From: Conoideocrella luteorostrata
Taxonomy: Eukaryota > Ascomycota > Sordariomycetes > Hypocreales > Clavicipitaceae
Direction: 5' to 3'
Assembly: GCA_032433595.1 (NCBI GenBank)
Contig: JASWJB010000053.1
Location: 1 to 64,000 of the forward strand
Length of the DNA stretch: 64,000 bases
Shown in pieces: positions 1 through 9,614 of this stretch. The notes beneath the pieces are model-generated. The model was not told the DNA's origin and did not search any database. It was given only the letters and a program-made list of their open reading frames with translations. Made by a program: the position numbers and the translations under genes. Numbering within the stretch: the first letter of the stretch is position 1; each line of letters starts with the position of its first letter.

Positions 1-40
1 CACACACATACACACACATACATACGTATATATATATATA
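1..40. repeat. CA/TA microsatellite at the window edge
   Basis: The first 40 bases are a run of CACACATA-type units passing into a pure TA tract. It is a simple-sequence repeat directly upstream of the recognisable Nudix coding homology. It may lie in an intron of that gene or have replaced part of it. It does not match the fungal telomere unit (TTAGGG). Confidence 0.9.
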
Positions 41-354
41 TCACCAATGGAAAGAACATTGGTGAAGTAGATTTTATTTACTCCGAATGCGAATGGATTT
101 ATGACTTGAAGTTACCTGCTGGTGTGATACCGCTTCCGCAAGACGGTGAAGTCGAAGAGTTCTATCTGTATGACGTGAGCCGAACCAAGAAAGATCCAGC
201 CGACGGCAAGTTCAAAGATAACTGCGCTATCGTGATGACAGATTTCTTCATTCGCCATGGTATCTGAACTAGAGATAATGAGCATGACTTCAGTACTATC
301 TACCAACGAATACATCGTGAACTACCCTTTCCTAGAACACATCAGCTAAATTGA
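40..354 (+). pseudogene. 3' end of Nudix hydrolase with DUF4743-like (thiamine pyrophosphokinase-related) domain, in-frame TGA
   Basis: Seen: from about position 55 the frame reads into EWIYDLKLP, then QDGEVEEFYL, FKDNCAIV and DFFIRHG. These are the conserved closing motifs of the eukaryotic Nudix family that carries DUF4743 (yeast YJR142W, plant NUDX20/24). At 265-267 there is a TGA. The same frame then continues with recognisable family sequence (TRDNEHDF, YQRIHRELPFP) to a second stop at 352-354. The TGA therefore sits where homologues usually have a hydrophobic residue. Known: these enzymes hydrolyse nucleotide- or thiamine-diphosphate-like substrates. Inference: this is a recently truncated gene, a decayed copy, a readthrough stop or a sequence error. 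The 5' part lies outside the window, so the Nudix box itself cannot be checked. The gene converges on RPB8. Confidence 0.65.
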
Positions 355-582
355 GCCAGGAATGAGATGAGTGTGCGCATTCGAAGGCTATTCTTGGATG
401 AGACGACGTCTTCTAGAAGTTGGTTGAATGGAGCCCTGGCGAAGAGATGTGCTTAATTGTATGGTCATTACAACAAATCCCATTGGGTCAGATGCAGAGG
501 GGTGTAATACTTCCCCCGGAACAATGCTGCAAGAATTATTGCTCTATTTACAGCAATATCGCTGCGAAGAATACACGAATGG

Positions 583-1131
583 TTACTTTTTTATCAAGAG
601 ATAAACATTGTCGACTCGTAGAGGCGTAAGTTTCTTGACTGGTCCTTGCAGAGACATGAGTAGACCTCCAAAAGACACATAGGCATTACTAACAAATTCG
701 ATTAAATTAGTTTCCTATCAAAGGACGCTCACAGCTGATGGTGTCATGGAGAATCAAAAGACTGCAGAGAAATAATAAACATACATTGTATTGCCGTCGT
801 AAGTTTCTTCAAACTTGTATATCTTGCCATAACAGACATAATCGTAGAGGTCGGCAAACGTTGCTGGAGCATCAACTCCTTTGCCAACATCTCGCCAACC
901 TTTGTCATCTTCTTTATTGCCATCTGGAGACAAAGTTGTAGATAAAACGACATGCAACGAGTCGGATACAGCGCATGGGAAAAGTTCAATGTTGATATCA
1001 AGAACCATTATCGTTTGCGAATCGGCAGAGGTGCAGGAGATGCGAGCCACTCGATCATACTTTGACTGGTCGTAGTCTGTCACAGTGAAGCTTTCCTCGA
1101 AGAGGGTAGCATCCCCACTACTGCTGGACAT
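583..1131 (-). CDS. RPB8: RNA polymerases I, II and III common subunit RPABC3 (Rpb8)
   Basis: Rpb8 is an OB-fold subunit shared by all three nuclear RNA polymerases. The model has two exons, 1131-785 and 688-583, with a 96-nt GT-AG intron at 784-689, giving 150 residues, the usual family length. Exon 1 carries LFEESFTVTDYD, LDINIELFPCAV and LYDYVCYGKIYKFEE. The splice joins GNTI to NAYVSFGGLLM, and the protein ends in VYLLIKK, the classic C-terminus. The start chosen is the ATG at 1131 (MSSSSGD); an in-frame ATG at 1158 would add nine residues but gives an unusually long leader. The gene is divergent from ELP4, and the two share the 370 bp between 1132 and 1501. Identification is firm; only the exact start is open. 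Confidence 0.95.
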
Positions 1132-1501
1132 GTTGATTGAAGAGTCGTCGAAGACCACAGCTTTTTATCGGGCTTCAAGAATGAATGCTTTTGCATAGGA
1201 CGGAAAAAGAAAAGAAAAAAAGCGTAGCCAACTGCAGAAGACGAACGCTACTTACTAAGCATATCTCTAAACCGGGGTTCTCTGCCCACTATGCGCCCAC
1301 AGCAATGTCCGTTATCACCAAAAAAGCACCATTTGCGTCAATTACAAGACGCGTATATATTTCTGCTCAAAGACACATATATTCCTAGGTATTTGATCAA
1401 GATTGGCTTATGAACTGCGTATGTGGACTTATGTGGGACCTTTGCAGGAGACTTGCACCTGCTAAACTCCAGCGGCACAGGTTGAGCGGTAAAATATAAT
1501 C
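1132..1501. promoter_or_regulatory. Divergent intergenic region RPB8/ELP4
   Basis: These 370 bp lie between the start codons of two divergently transcribed genes and so must hold both promoters. There is an A-rich stretch near 1201-1220. I see no further gene and cannot name a specific binding site. Confidence 0.5.
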
Positions 1502-2666
1502 ATGTCGTTTCGCAAGAGGAACACCATTATCCGCGCCCCTGGCGTCTCGTCTCCATCGCGGATTGACAGAACTCTTCTGCCGGGTACGCGACCTTCTCCA
1601 TTAGATGGTCGGCTGATAACATCAACTGGCACTGCATCATTAGACCAACTTTTGGCTGGTCATTCCGGTATGCCACTGGGAAGCTCCTTGTTGATTGAGG
1701 AATCAGGAACAACAGATTTTGGAGGAATACTCCTTCGCTATTTTGCTAGTGAAGGTCTAGTACAAGGCCACCACGTTCACGTCCTAGGTTTCGGAAATGA
1801 TTGGCGCCGGGAGCTTCCTGGACTAGTAGAGGCGAAGGATAAGACAAATCAACATGCGGAGCGTTCGGGATCGAATAAAATGAAAATTGCCTGGCGATAT
1901 GAGGGTCTAAAAAAAGGTAAAGGGATGATGCCCTTCAGATCTTCTAAAAACCCGATGCTCACACTTTGCAGGCCCAGAACCCACTGGCCAAGTGGTATCT
2001 GCCGAGAGCTCAAGCTCATTTTGTCATTCGTTTGACCTCTCGCAAAGACTGGCGGCCAGTAGTATACGTGGCCAATTCTTTACATATTCTCTTCGAGAGG
2101 TCGCAAGCCGCCAACCCCACTCCATATTCTCGGATTTCGTTATGGACCTTCAAACGAAGTTGAAGAGCTCTCCGTCGTCGGTGCACCGAGTTATTGTACC
2201 AAGTCTCCTTTCACCGGCCTTGTATCCCCCAACAGTATGTAAGCCACAGGATGTTCTCCAATTTCTGCATAGTCTGCAAAGCATGCTACGACAGTTCCCA
2301 AGTCGGCTTACTGCATTGATAAGCCTGCCAACATCACTTCATCCTCGTAATACAGGGCTTTGCAAATGGATGGAACTTTTCTTCGATGGTGTCATTGAAC
2401 TGGACCCACTTCGTCAGTTAAGGCATAGGACCGGAAGTCTTGATGAAGGAAGTATCAAGGCGCAGGGCCTAGTACGTGTGCACACAATGCCAGTCTTTCA
2501 CGAAAAAGGTGGTGGGCTAGAAGGTTGTTGGAAGAGAGAGGATATGTCGTTCCGTCTTAGTGCTTCAGGTGGGCTGCTTATCACACCTTTCAGCCTACCC
2601 CCCGTTGGCCTCAATGAGCCTTCTACCTCATCAACACAACCGCAAGTTCAAGACCTGGAATTTTAG
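1502..2666 (+). CDS. ELP4: Elongator complex protein 4
   Basis: Elp4 is a RecA-like subunit of the Elp4-5-6 hexamer of Elongator, which is needed for wobble-uridine modification of tRNA. Exons are 1502-1916 and 1972-2666, with a 55-nt intron (GTAAAG...TTGCAG), giving 369 residues. The N-terminus MSFRKRNTIIRAPG is typical of fungal Elp4 (PAXNEB family). It is followed by a P-loop-like region (GMPLGSSLLIEE), KIAWRYEGL just before the splice, and SFCHSFDLSQRL just after it. The tail has VIVPSLLSPALYPP, LISLPTSLHPR and VFHEKGGG. Across the junction the reading frame gives GLKKGPEPTGQVV, which supports the splice. As usual for Elp4, the Walker motif is degenerate. The next gene, SEN34, follows on the same strand and also acts on tRNA; I take that as coincidence. 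Confidence 0.93.
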
Positions 2667-3120
2667 CGCATAGGACCTCCAGCACGCACCCACCCTACAT
2701 TACTCCGTACTTTGCTGGGAGCGGGCTCTATACTCAATTGGTGCATATTAGTGTTAGGTGCTATAAGTTGGACCCCGACCCGTTATTTTCAATTGGCCCA
2801 CAACGCTAGCTCGTCAATTGGCTACTTCTCGCATCTCTTGTGAGTCAAGAGTTTTCTGCTTTCACTCTTTCTCGACTTCTTTGACAAGTGCTCATAATGC
2901 GTCATCACAGCGCCACTCCGTACGTATAACCTCTCGTTGAATCCTTGTTTTTCACTCTTACTGCTTCATGATTATAATCTGAATATCTGTCAATCCACTG
3001 AGACTCTGTGACGACACATTCAATATTACGAAGACGACTTATGATTTAACCAGCTGCCCCTTCGCTGTTTTCTCTCATTCAGTTGCATACACTTTTGCAA
3101 GAGCTGGCTAACCCCAAGCT
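2667..3120. other. Intergenic, ELP4 to SEN34
   Basis: These 450 bp have no coding signal. They hold ELP4 3' and SEN34 5' sequence. One exact TACTCCGTA motif lies at 2701-2709 and a one-mismatch copy (CACTCCGTA) at 2914-2922. Confidence 0.6.
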
Positions 3121-4020
3121 ATGGTTATAGGACAGATGGCTATCTCGGCCGATGTTCTTGACAGGGATTTTGATCTCATTAGGATTTCGAAGGTAGCTGG
3201 ACGATATCTCGTATTTGATCCCGACTCGGTTGCTCGGCTCAGGCGAGACGAAAATACTAACGGCACGTTGGTGGGGACAACACCGCAACAGCCGACACAG
3301 AATATTTTTCTTGGATTGCCGGTGGAACTACGTCCTGAAGAGACGTTTGCATTGCTACACAAGCAAGTAGCATACGTCGTGGATGATGCTGCTGCCCATG
3401 CAGTAGCTCTGAGTTCTACCCACGCAGATGTACGAACGCATTATATAGAATCCCTGCGTAAGAGCAAACATGAAGCAGAGCACGCGTTGTCCGAGAGATC
3501 CGCGTCAAGAAGGTTGGAAATGGCTGCGCGCCGTGGCCGAGGCAAACATACCGGATCTGAGTCGTGCTGTTCCAGAGGTATGGGTCACATTGCTGTAAGC
3601 AGTGAGTTTGGCACCGACCAGTTTAATGGCCAAAGCAACCCCAGAAGATCCTTGGCTGTGACTCCAGTTTCTAGTACTATGCTCCTTCCTAAGCGTGTTG
3701 GCACGTCAATCTTCCTCAACAGCCTTACGAGTGGCGCATTGTGTCAATTTTTACAACACAATGGAAACTACATGACCCCTGGATTGCGATTTGGCGCCCA
3801 GTATAGTGTCTATCCAGGCGACCCTCTTCGATTTCATGCACATTTCATGGCAAATGAATACTGCTGGGATGAACAAATCCCCATTCTAGATATAGTGGGT
3901 GGTGGAAGACTAGCCACAGCAGTAAAGAAGGCTTTCTTGATTGGCGGACTACAAACAAATCATGAAAGATCAGGCACCAGTTTGATTCGAACGTACAGCA
4001 TCGAGTGGGCAGCTATGTAG
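3121..4020 (+). CDS. SEN34: tRNA-splicing endonuclease subunit Sen34
   Basis: Sen34 is one of the two catalytic subunits of the tRNA intron endonuclease; it cuts the 3' splice site of pre-tRNA. This is a single exon of 299 residues. The N-terminal domain has GRYLVFDPDSVARLRR. The C-terminal nuclease fold is clear: PGLRFGAQYSVYPGDP, then LRFHAHFMAN, then LATAVKKAFLIGG. By position, the catalytic triad is Tyr231, His239 and Lys269 or Lys270; the Tyr-to-His spacing of 8 matches the yeast enzyme. A lysine/arginine-rich linker (about 112-145) separates the domains, as in other Sen34 proteins. The start at 3121 is the first ATG; the ATG at 3136 is an alternative that removes five residues. The gene converges on the RING gene at 4130. 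Confidence 0.93.
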   Translation: MVIGQMAISADVLDRDFDLIRISKVAGRYLVFDPDSVARLRRDENTNGTLVGTTPQQPTQNIFLGLPVELRPEETFALLHKQVAYVVDDAAAHAVALSSTHADVRTHYIESLRKSKHEAEHALSERSASRRLEMAARRGRGKHTGSESCCSRGMGHIAVSSEFGTDQFNGQSNPRRSLAVTPVSSTMLLPKRVGTSIFLNSLTSGALCQFLQHNGNYMTPGLRFGAQYSVYPGDPLRFHAHFMANEYCWDEQIPILDIVGGGRLATAVKKAFLIGGLQTNHERSGTSLIRTYSIEWAAM

Positions 4021-4129
4021 AATATTGAATGAGAGAAATCGAAGACGCTAAAATGACATTAAAATACCATGAAAATCGTAGAGTTTGAGGTAGCGGTCAA
4101 ATCATTGGCATGTGGCAGTGAGCCCGCAT

Positions 4130-7018
4130 TCAAGGCACGAAAATGCGGCTGAAGCTCATCACATCCCTGCGACAACAAACGCATTTGTCGAAGTTGTTCA
4201 TCGCCAGTGATACTCGGCAGTCGTCGCAAAGGCTCAAACAGCGACATGGCCAAACGATGATCGTCCGCACCGAACTATGGCAAACAACGCACGGCAAACT
4301 TTGGCTGTCTTCCATGCGCAGTGAATGTCCCAAATTGCTGGCTGCTTTCGGCGGGCTCAGCCCTGGTAGATTGCGGCGCGACAGAAGGATCTGCTCTAGT
4401 AATTGCTCCTCGTCTCGACAGCCGAGCCTTGTGTTTCGTTTATTCGAAATGTCCGAAATGTCGACATTGTCGCCGATGGAGACAGACCGCAACAGAACAC
4501 GACTGCGTCGAAATTGGTCGCGTCGCCGAAAAGCTGACCTAGTCATTATTCCATCAACTAGTAGGTGTGCAGACAACGTGTGTGCTTCCTCCCGCTCCTC
4601 AACAGTTGCCGGGTGCAAAAGCCTGGCTAGGTCGTTTGTATCCAAAACAGTATCGATCATGGGGTTAGTTTCAGGACTCCATGCCGCTGGAACTCTTGTG
4701 GGTGTCTTCTGTTCATTGTCCCCCAACTCCCACTCATTGTCCATATCATCATCCAGGGCTCGAGATGAGGTTGATATTACGCTTGTAGTATCCCACGTGT
4801 TGTCAACTTCCTCCGGATTGTAGTCACCACTCATATCATTGGACCCCCACCAGCCGCCAGACACCCAATACTTGTATAAATCAGCATCGAGGCTGTTTTC
4901 ATCTTGGTTAGCATTTAGCCTTCTGAACTCAGCCTCAACATCTATTCCCTCCATATGGGGAATCAACCTTTCACCTTGGAAATTAGGTGTCTGTCGGCTG
5001 GCACCGTCGTCTACCTTCCTCCTAGGAATTCTGTCTCCGGGTCCAAATTTCTGACGTCGTGCGAGCCAGAGCAGCCAAGCCGGTTGGGTTCTAATGCGAA
5101 TCCTGCATAGAACCCAAAGGGCCGCTAACGCACCAATGCGAGCGATTAGTCGTGTAATGCTCAGCAGAAACTCTACGGCCATGAGCCACCTCGAACTTCT
5201 CTCTGTAGCCCCAGTACCGGCTCGAATAGCTCGGTCACCTCGACTTCTGCAAATTCGTTGACCAGCACGTTCTCGGCTATATCCACTGGCGGCTAACGTT
5301 GTTCCTTCTTTCACAGGAACTAGTCCAATAGTACCGATTTCGTCGTAGTGAGAATTTAGAAGACCGATTCCGACAACCTGTCTCTGTAGCTCCTCCACTT
5401 CGCGGAAACGTGCTTCTTCCAGCCATGTGTATTGCTGGATGTTGACACCGCGCTCCTCATTGAGGTAGACAGCCTCACTTGCCATTGTAATAGCAGCAAA
5501 TCCAATCCGCAAAATTGCCGTGTAGAAGTCCATCTCTCGTGTAATTCGAATTTCTGCAAGTGACACATTTGCTTGCATATTACTGTGGGCGTGCGCTAGC
5601 CTTTGACGTATCGTGTTTGTTGAAGACGGGCTTGTGCTAGGTGGCGGGGATAGAGCAGATAGAATGAGCGCCAGACCGTAAATGAGCAAGCAGACAGCAA
5701 TACCAGATAGAACCAGAACATGTGGAACAAAGCCAATAATGCAAACAGTAGGAAATCTGAGCAGACTTTGAGCGGAAGGATTTCCTAACTCAAACTCAAA
5801 AGCGCTCCAAACAATGGTGCCCATGAAACAAAAGCCCCAGAAGCTAGTGTTCACCAATCTGTACCTCGATTGAGCGTCAAAAATCCCTAGAACATGGCTT
5901 GACAAATGTGTCATAGAAGACAGGAATGCAATGAACAGAACCTCTGGAGGGGTATTCACCCTCCTGAGAACCAAGGATCGCGTGATGGGGATAGACGCTG
6001 CAACGTTTGTTCCTGTAAAGTCAAAGCTCTGCTGGTGCTTGGGAAACGCTGCCAACCCGAGCTGATTGTTGATAGCAGCATCCGCTTCTGCGAATGCGAG
6101 TGATTGCTCAAACAATGTCATGCCGGTTTCTGCCGACAACGGGCGGCCTTGAACAGCACGGGAAAGTGTTTCTACAAATTGGCTCAGGCACAGAACACCA
6201 AACAATGGCCATAATATAGACAATGATCCGCGAAGTTGTTTCCCATCCGGTTCGCTTAGCTGTGGGACCATGCCGACGAGTTCGCAAGACTGTCTGTCGG
6301 TGGCCCCAAAGAGTAAGATAGCGCTAAGTTTGTTAAGAAATGTATTGTGGTGCACAAATGTTAGATCTGAAGCTTTGTCTAGGCCCCCCCACCGAAGCTG
6401 ATTGAAATCCGGAGACGTTTGGCATTGAATGGATCGAAGAAGGTTGACAGACTGAAAAGCAAGAAGAAGGAGAGGGAGAAGTCGAAGGAGCAGCCTTACG
6501 TGCCAGCGAAATCGCAGTCGCCGCCTTGTGGCCGCAAATATATGTGTGCGGTTGAGAATAAGGGCCATGGCAACACATGATATGGCCCATTTACTAGTCG
6601 CGTAGCTAAACACACTTCCAAGGCCACGTGCACCATCGAGGGAAAGGCGCGCAGCTTGTGCCACAGGATCTGCTTCGCCATCCTGTGCAACAATCCTCGC
6701 CGCGTTAGGCACACCATCGTTCGGCTCTAATAGATTGTATATATTCGGTTCGGGGGCTGCTGATGAATATGTTCTGCTTGTGGATGATGTAAGCTGCGCG
6801 GGAGAGCCTATTGTGTCCGGCAGTGCCATATATGATCCAAGCTTTGTGAATATTCGTGGGCCTGCCGAGATAATATCTTCCAGTATCGGAGCGTGACGCG
6901 TTACATTGAATGCCCAGGCAGTGATGTTATGCCAGCTTGCAGCCGCTGCCGTTTGCAAGTTGGCGAAAGGCTGGGCCGTATGAGCTGGACCTGGTACAAG
7001 CTTGTGTTGCGCATCCAT
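4130..7018 (-). CDS. Multi-spanning membrane RING ubiquitin ligase (Asi1/Asi3-like)
   Basis: This is a single open frame of about 962 residues from the ATG at 7018 (MDAQHKLVPG); an in-frame ATG at 7078 adds 20. The middle has several hydrophobic spans, for example CIIGFVPHVLVLSGIAVCLL and a segment starting LLLRLLPLLLLAFQSVN. A cytosolic or nucleoplasmic acidic region with NEWELGDNEQ follows. The last 55 residues form a RING: CVVC, PCRC, LCDDC and CVCC supply the eight metal ligands in the compact C-terminal arrangement of Asi-type ligases. Known: yeast Asi1/Asi3 are inner-nuclear-membrane E3 ligases that degrade mislocalised membrane proteins and Stp1/Stp2. Filamentous fungi have a single larger relative. 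The Asi assignment is family-level inference; a membrane RING E3 is certain. The gene is convergent with SEN34. Confidence 0.75.
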   Translation of the reverse strand: MDAQHKLVPGPAHTAQPFANLQTAAAASWHNITAWAFNVTRHAPILEDIISAGPRIFTKLGSYMALPDTIGSPAQLTSSTSRTYSSAAPEPNIYNLLEPNDGVPNAARIVAQDGEADPVAQAARLSLDGARGLGSVFSYATSKWAISCVAMALILNRTHIFAATRRRLRFRWHVRLLLRLLPLLLLAFQSVNLLRSIQCQTSPDFNQLRWGGLDKASDLTFVHHNTFLNKLSAILLFGATDRQSCELVGMVPQLSEPDGKQLRGSLSILWPLFGVLCLSQFVETLSRAVQGRPLSAETGMTLFEQSLAFAEADAAINNQLGLAAFPKHQQSFDFTGTNVAASIPITRSLVLRRVNTPPEVLFIAFLSSMTHLSSHVLGIFDAQSRYRLVNTSFWGFCFMGTIVWSAFEFELGNPSAQSLLRFPTVCIIGFVPHVLVLSGIAVCLLIYGLALILSALSPPPSTSPSSTNTIRQRLAHAHSNMQANVSLAEIRITREMDFYTAILRIGFAAITMASEAVYLNEERGVNIQQYTWLEEARFREVEELQRQVVGIGLLNSHYDEIGTIGLVPVKEGTTLAASGYSRERAGQRICRSRGDRAIRAGTGATERSSRWLMAVEFLLSITRLIARIGALAALWVLCRIRIRTQPAWLLWLARRQKFGPGDRIPRRKVDDGASRQTPNFQGERLIPHMEGIDVEAEFRRLNANQDENSLDADLYKYWVSGGWWGSNDMSGDYNPEEVDNTWDTTSVISTSSRALDDDMDNEWELGDNEQKTPTRVPAAWSPETNPMIDTVLDTNDLARLLHPATVEEREEAHTLSAHLLVDGIMTRSAFRRRDQFRRSRVLLRSVSIGDNVDISDISNKRNTRLGCRDEEQLLEQILLSRRNLPGLSPPKAASNLGHSLRMEDSQSLPCVVCHSSVRTIIVWPCRCLSLCDDCRVSLAMNNFDKCVCCRRDVMSFSRIFVP

Positions 7019-8659
7019 GACAGTCTTGTAATGGTGGTAACTTATAAATTCGAGAGCGACGACTATGCGATTCCGCAAGATAAATCAGCGTAGAAAATCG
7101 TTTGGGACACCTCGATCGGGCTCGCGTCGAATTCTTCAGGACAATCGAAACGTTCATCCAAAGATCTCCCCCCACAGACACTTGCCCCAGATCCGATATT
7201 GCGCCACGCCGAGGCGTGTCACAGCGAAAGAGGAGCAGCACAATGCAAGTATTACTCGTGGCTGATCGACGTCGATTGAGAAACTCTTGTGTTGACAGAG
7301 CGTGCACGTCAAGAGCCTTGGTTGGATACTAGACTTGTCTCTGCAGCAAACGACGTCTGATGGGAAGGCTCAGGTGTATTCCGTAGAAAGTCCGGTGTTG
7401 GCTGGTGCGGTATTCTCCAAGCTACAGATCTTATTAATGTCAGCGTTTCGGCTATCGGCTCAAGTACATAAAGTGGGGCAAGCCATCAGTGGCTGGCCAA
7501 GTTCACTCTGCTTGGTTTAATTTCCCACGTCTCAGTAGCTGTTTATTTATGGGTTTTTTTTTTTTAAATTGTCCCTGATAGACTTATCTTTTAATAGAAA
7601 AACGCATTAAATGCCGGCTATACCCTGCCGGAGAACATTAACTAAGAATACCAGGTCACAGAAATAGACTTGCGGATTTGGGCTTTGCAGGTGTTGCGAA
7701 CAGAACAGCTGAAGACAGTCACTCACGTGACAGAACCATCCATAAGGGAGGTTCCAACACAAGTAGTAGATAAATTCAACAACTACTATCTTACATCTCA
7801 GAAGCATACTATTGTGATTTATTCTATATTCATCCATGCCTTTATAGCCTTTCATTGCACATACTAATTCGACAACACACGTGCAGAATCCAGCATCCCA
7901 CTAGACGAAGCCAGCACGTAACAAAGAGGGAGATAAAGCAAAACCAAACGGTAGCTGTTAATAATAGTCTGTACTTGTGCCGACACATCCGGTCGATTGT
8001 ATAGGGTTTGGGTGTAAATATCTACTATATTTTTGTAAATATACATATTGCACCTCACATCTAATCGACACTATTATAAATCCAGAACGGCGCTAAATAT
8101 TTAAGTATCTGGGTAACTAGGTGGTCGCGTAAAACGTAGGCACTTAGGTGGCACGAGCGGCCCTTTGGTCGATCACCGCCCGCCGACAAAAGCAACGGCC
8201 TATTCAATTACGTGCGCTCCCTTAAACGCGCCGAATGCCACGTCCAAGTCACAAATACAGGTGAGCAGCATTCCAGGTTGAAAACCAAATATTTCATGTT
8301 GCAAGTACTGTGCGAAGGTCCCTGTATCTAGCCACTTCGGAATGCTCAATATTCGAGCGACCAGCAGGACCATGCGATAGTATGTACCTCATTCCACCGA
8401 TTACAAATGAAGCATGAGGTACTGCCAGCTGATACCAGCGAAATCCAAGGCTTCTTTGATCGAGTAGTTGGTCTTTTCAATGTCTGTTTACTCTAGTAGG
8501 ATTATAGTGATCAGTCTCTACTATTGCGTAAGCTCTATTGTACTCTCAGCCCTGAACTGGGAGGATCAATAGAGCGGATCATTGTTGTTTGACAGGCGCA
8601 AAGTAAGGAAGTCTTTGCTTAGCTGTCGTGTTATGGGAGGGTATATCGTGCGGTTACGC
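7019..8659. other. Intergenic, RING gene to MTR3
   Basis: These 1.6 kb hold short open frames with no recognisable family and no splice-joined homology. A T-run lies at about 7553-7565, and the stretch 7900-8110 is AT-rich. The right end is the MTR3 3' flank. I see no tRNA or repeat that I can support. Confidence 0.5.
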
Positions 8660-9614
8660 TCATAGAGAGCCTGATATCGTTTGGGGCAATGTCAGTGCCT
8701 CAACAAGAGATGGCGAAATTGCTTTGCCCGTCCCTTTGCTGGCTAGAATCGCCCTAGCGATGAGGGACCGTCTCATTGGAAGGTCAGAACGAGATAAGCA
8801 TCCCCTGTACCAAAGATGCGTGATTTCATCCCGTCTCGCCAAGTAAGCCACGCAGCAAGCAGCCAAAACAATTTCATGCTCGGACAGAACTGGATCTATG
8901 ACGATGAATGGCTCGATGTCAGTATTACGGTCCATCACAACGGCAGCAACCCCGCCGGTGACAGTATCCACGCAGTCGATACCAGCATCAGCCATCGCAG
9001 CAGAAGCGACGGTGATGCAGCCGCTCAGTACGGTCATTGTATTCCACTCCTCAAGACCACGGCCGACACTTGCTTGGCGGGCCATGTCACCTTCTATCAC
9101 TGTTACTACAATATCAACGCCACTTTTCGGCCATCTCTCTGCTACGAGGGCACCACGCAGTGCTGTCTCCAAATGAATGCTTAGGTCTCGTTCGCTAACA
9201 TCTCTCAAATAACCTTTTCTCTGCCGTGTAGCGAAGGGCGCGTATTTGACGTGGGTTGAGAGTATCATGTATGGAGAAAAGGGGGCAGATCGTGGAAGGG
9301 ATCTAGGACCATGAACAGTGCAAGTGAGCTTCATCCCGAAACCAGTAGATCCACCGCTTTGCTCTATCTCTAGATAAGCTGAGCCGGATGCTGATGGGGT
9401 AACTCCGGTTTGTAGATCTAGGGCACACAATTAGTTTTTTTTTTTTTTTGGTATAACAAGTATAATGATGCATGCATAAGAAGTTAAGTTGCTCACAAAG
9501 TGGTCTAGCTTCGCTGCGGCCTCTTTTGCGAGTTGTTGAACCTGATAAGTCTTCATCGTAGATTGGGGGGTGACTTATGCCTGTTGGGCCGTTAATTCGT
9601 CGCCTGTCAGCCAT
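8660..9614 (-). CDS. MTR3: Exosome complex component Mtr3 (RNase PH-like)
   Basis: Mtr3 is one of six RNase PH-fold subunits of the inactive ring of the RNA exosome, in nucleus and cytoplasm. Exons are 9614-9497 and 9417-8660, with a 79-nt intron (9496-9418), giving 291 residues. The N-terminus MADRRRINGPTG is typical. The splice joins RSEARPLY to LQTGVTPSASGSAYLE, and then come CTVHGPRSLPRSAPFSP, HLETALRGALVAERWPKSG and DAGIDCVDTVTGGVAAVV. Residues for phosphorolysis are not expected in this subunit. The intron holds a 16-base A tract (coding sense) right before its CTAAT branch-like element. Upstream, about 2.8 kb separates it from the divergent ANP1 gene. Confidence 0.92.

Noticed and set aside
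1..40. Possible telomere or subtelomere at the left edge
   Set aside because: The units are CA/TA microsatellite, not the fungal telomere repeat, and ordinary coding homology follows at once.
260..293. A 34-nt GT...CAG intron that would remove the TGA at 265-267
   Set aside because: It is shorter than any other intron here and would delete sequence that still matches the Nudix family.
738..1075. Plus-strand open frames opposite RPB8
   Set aside because: They are antisense shadows of the conserved RPB8 exon and carry no family motif.
6893..7332. Open frames around the start of the RING gene on both strands
   Set aside because: They overlap the 5' end and promoter of the RING gene, have no recognisable motif and change composition abruptly.
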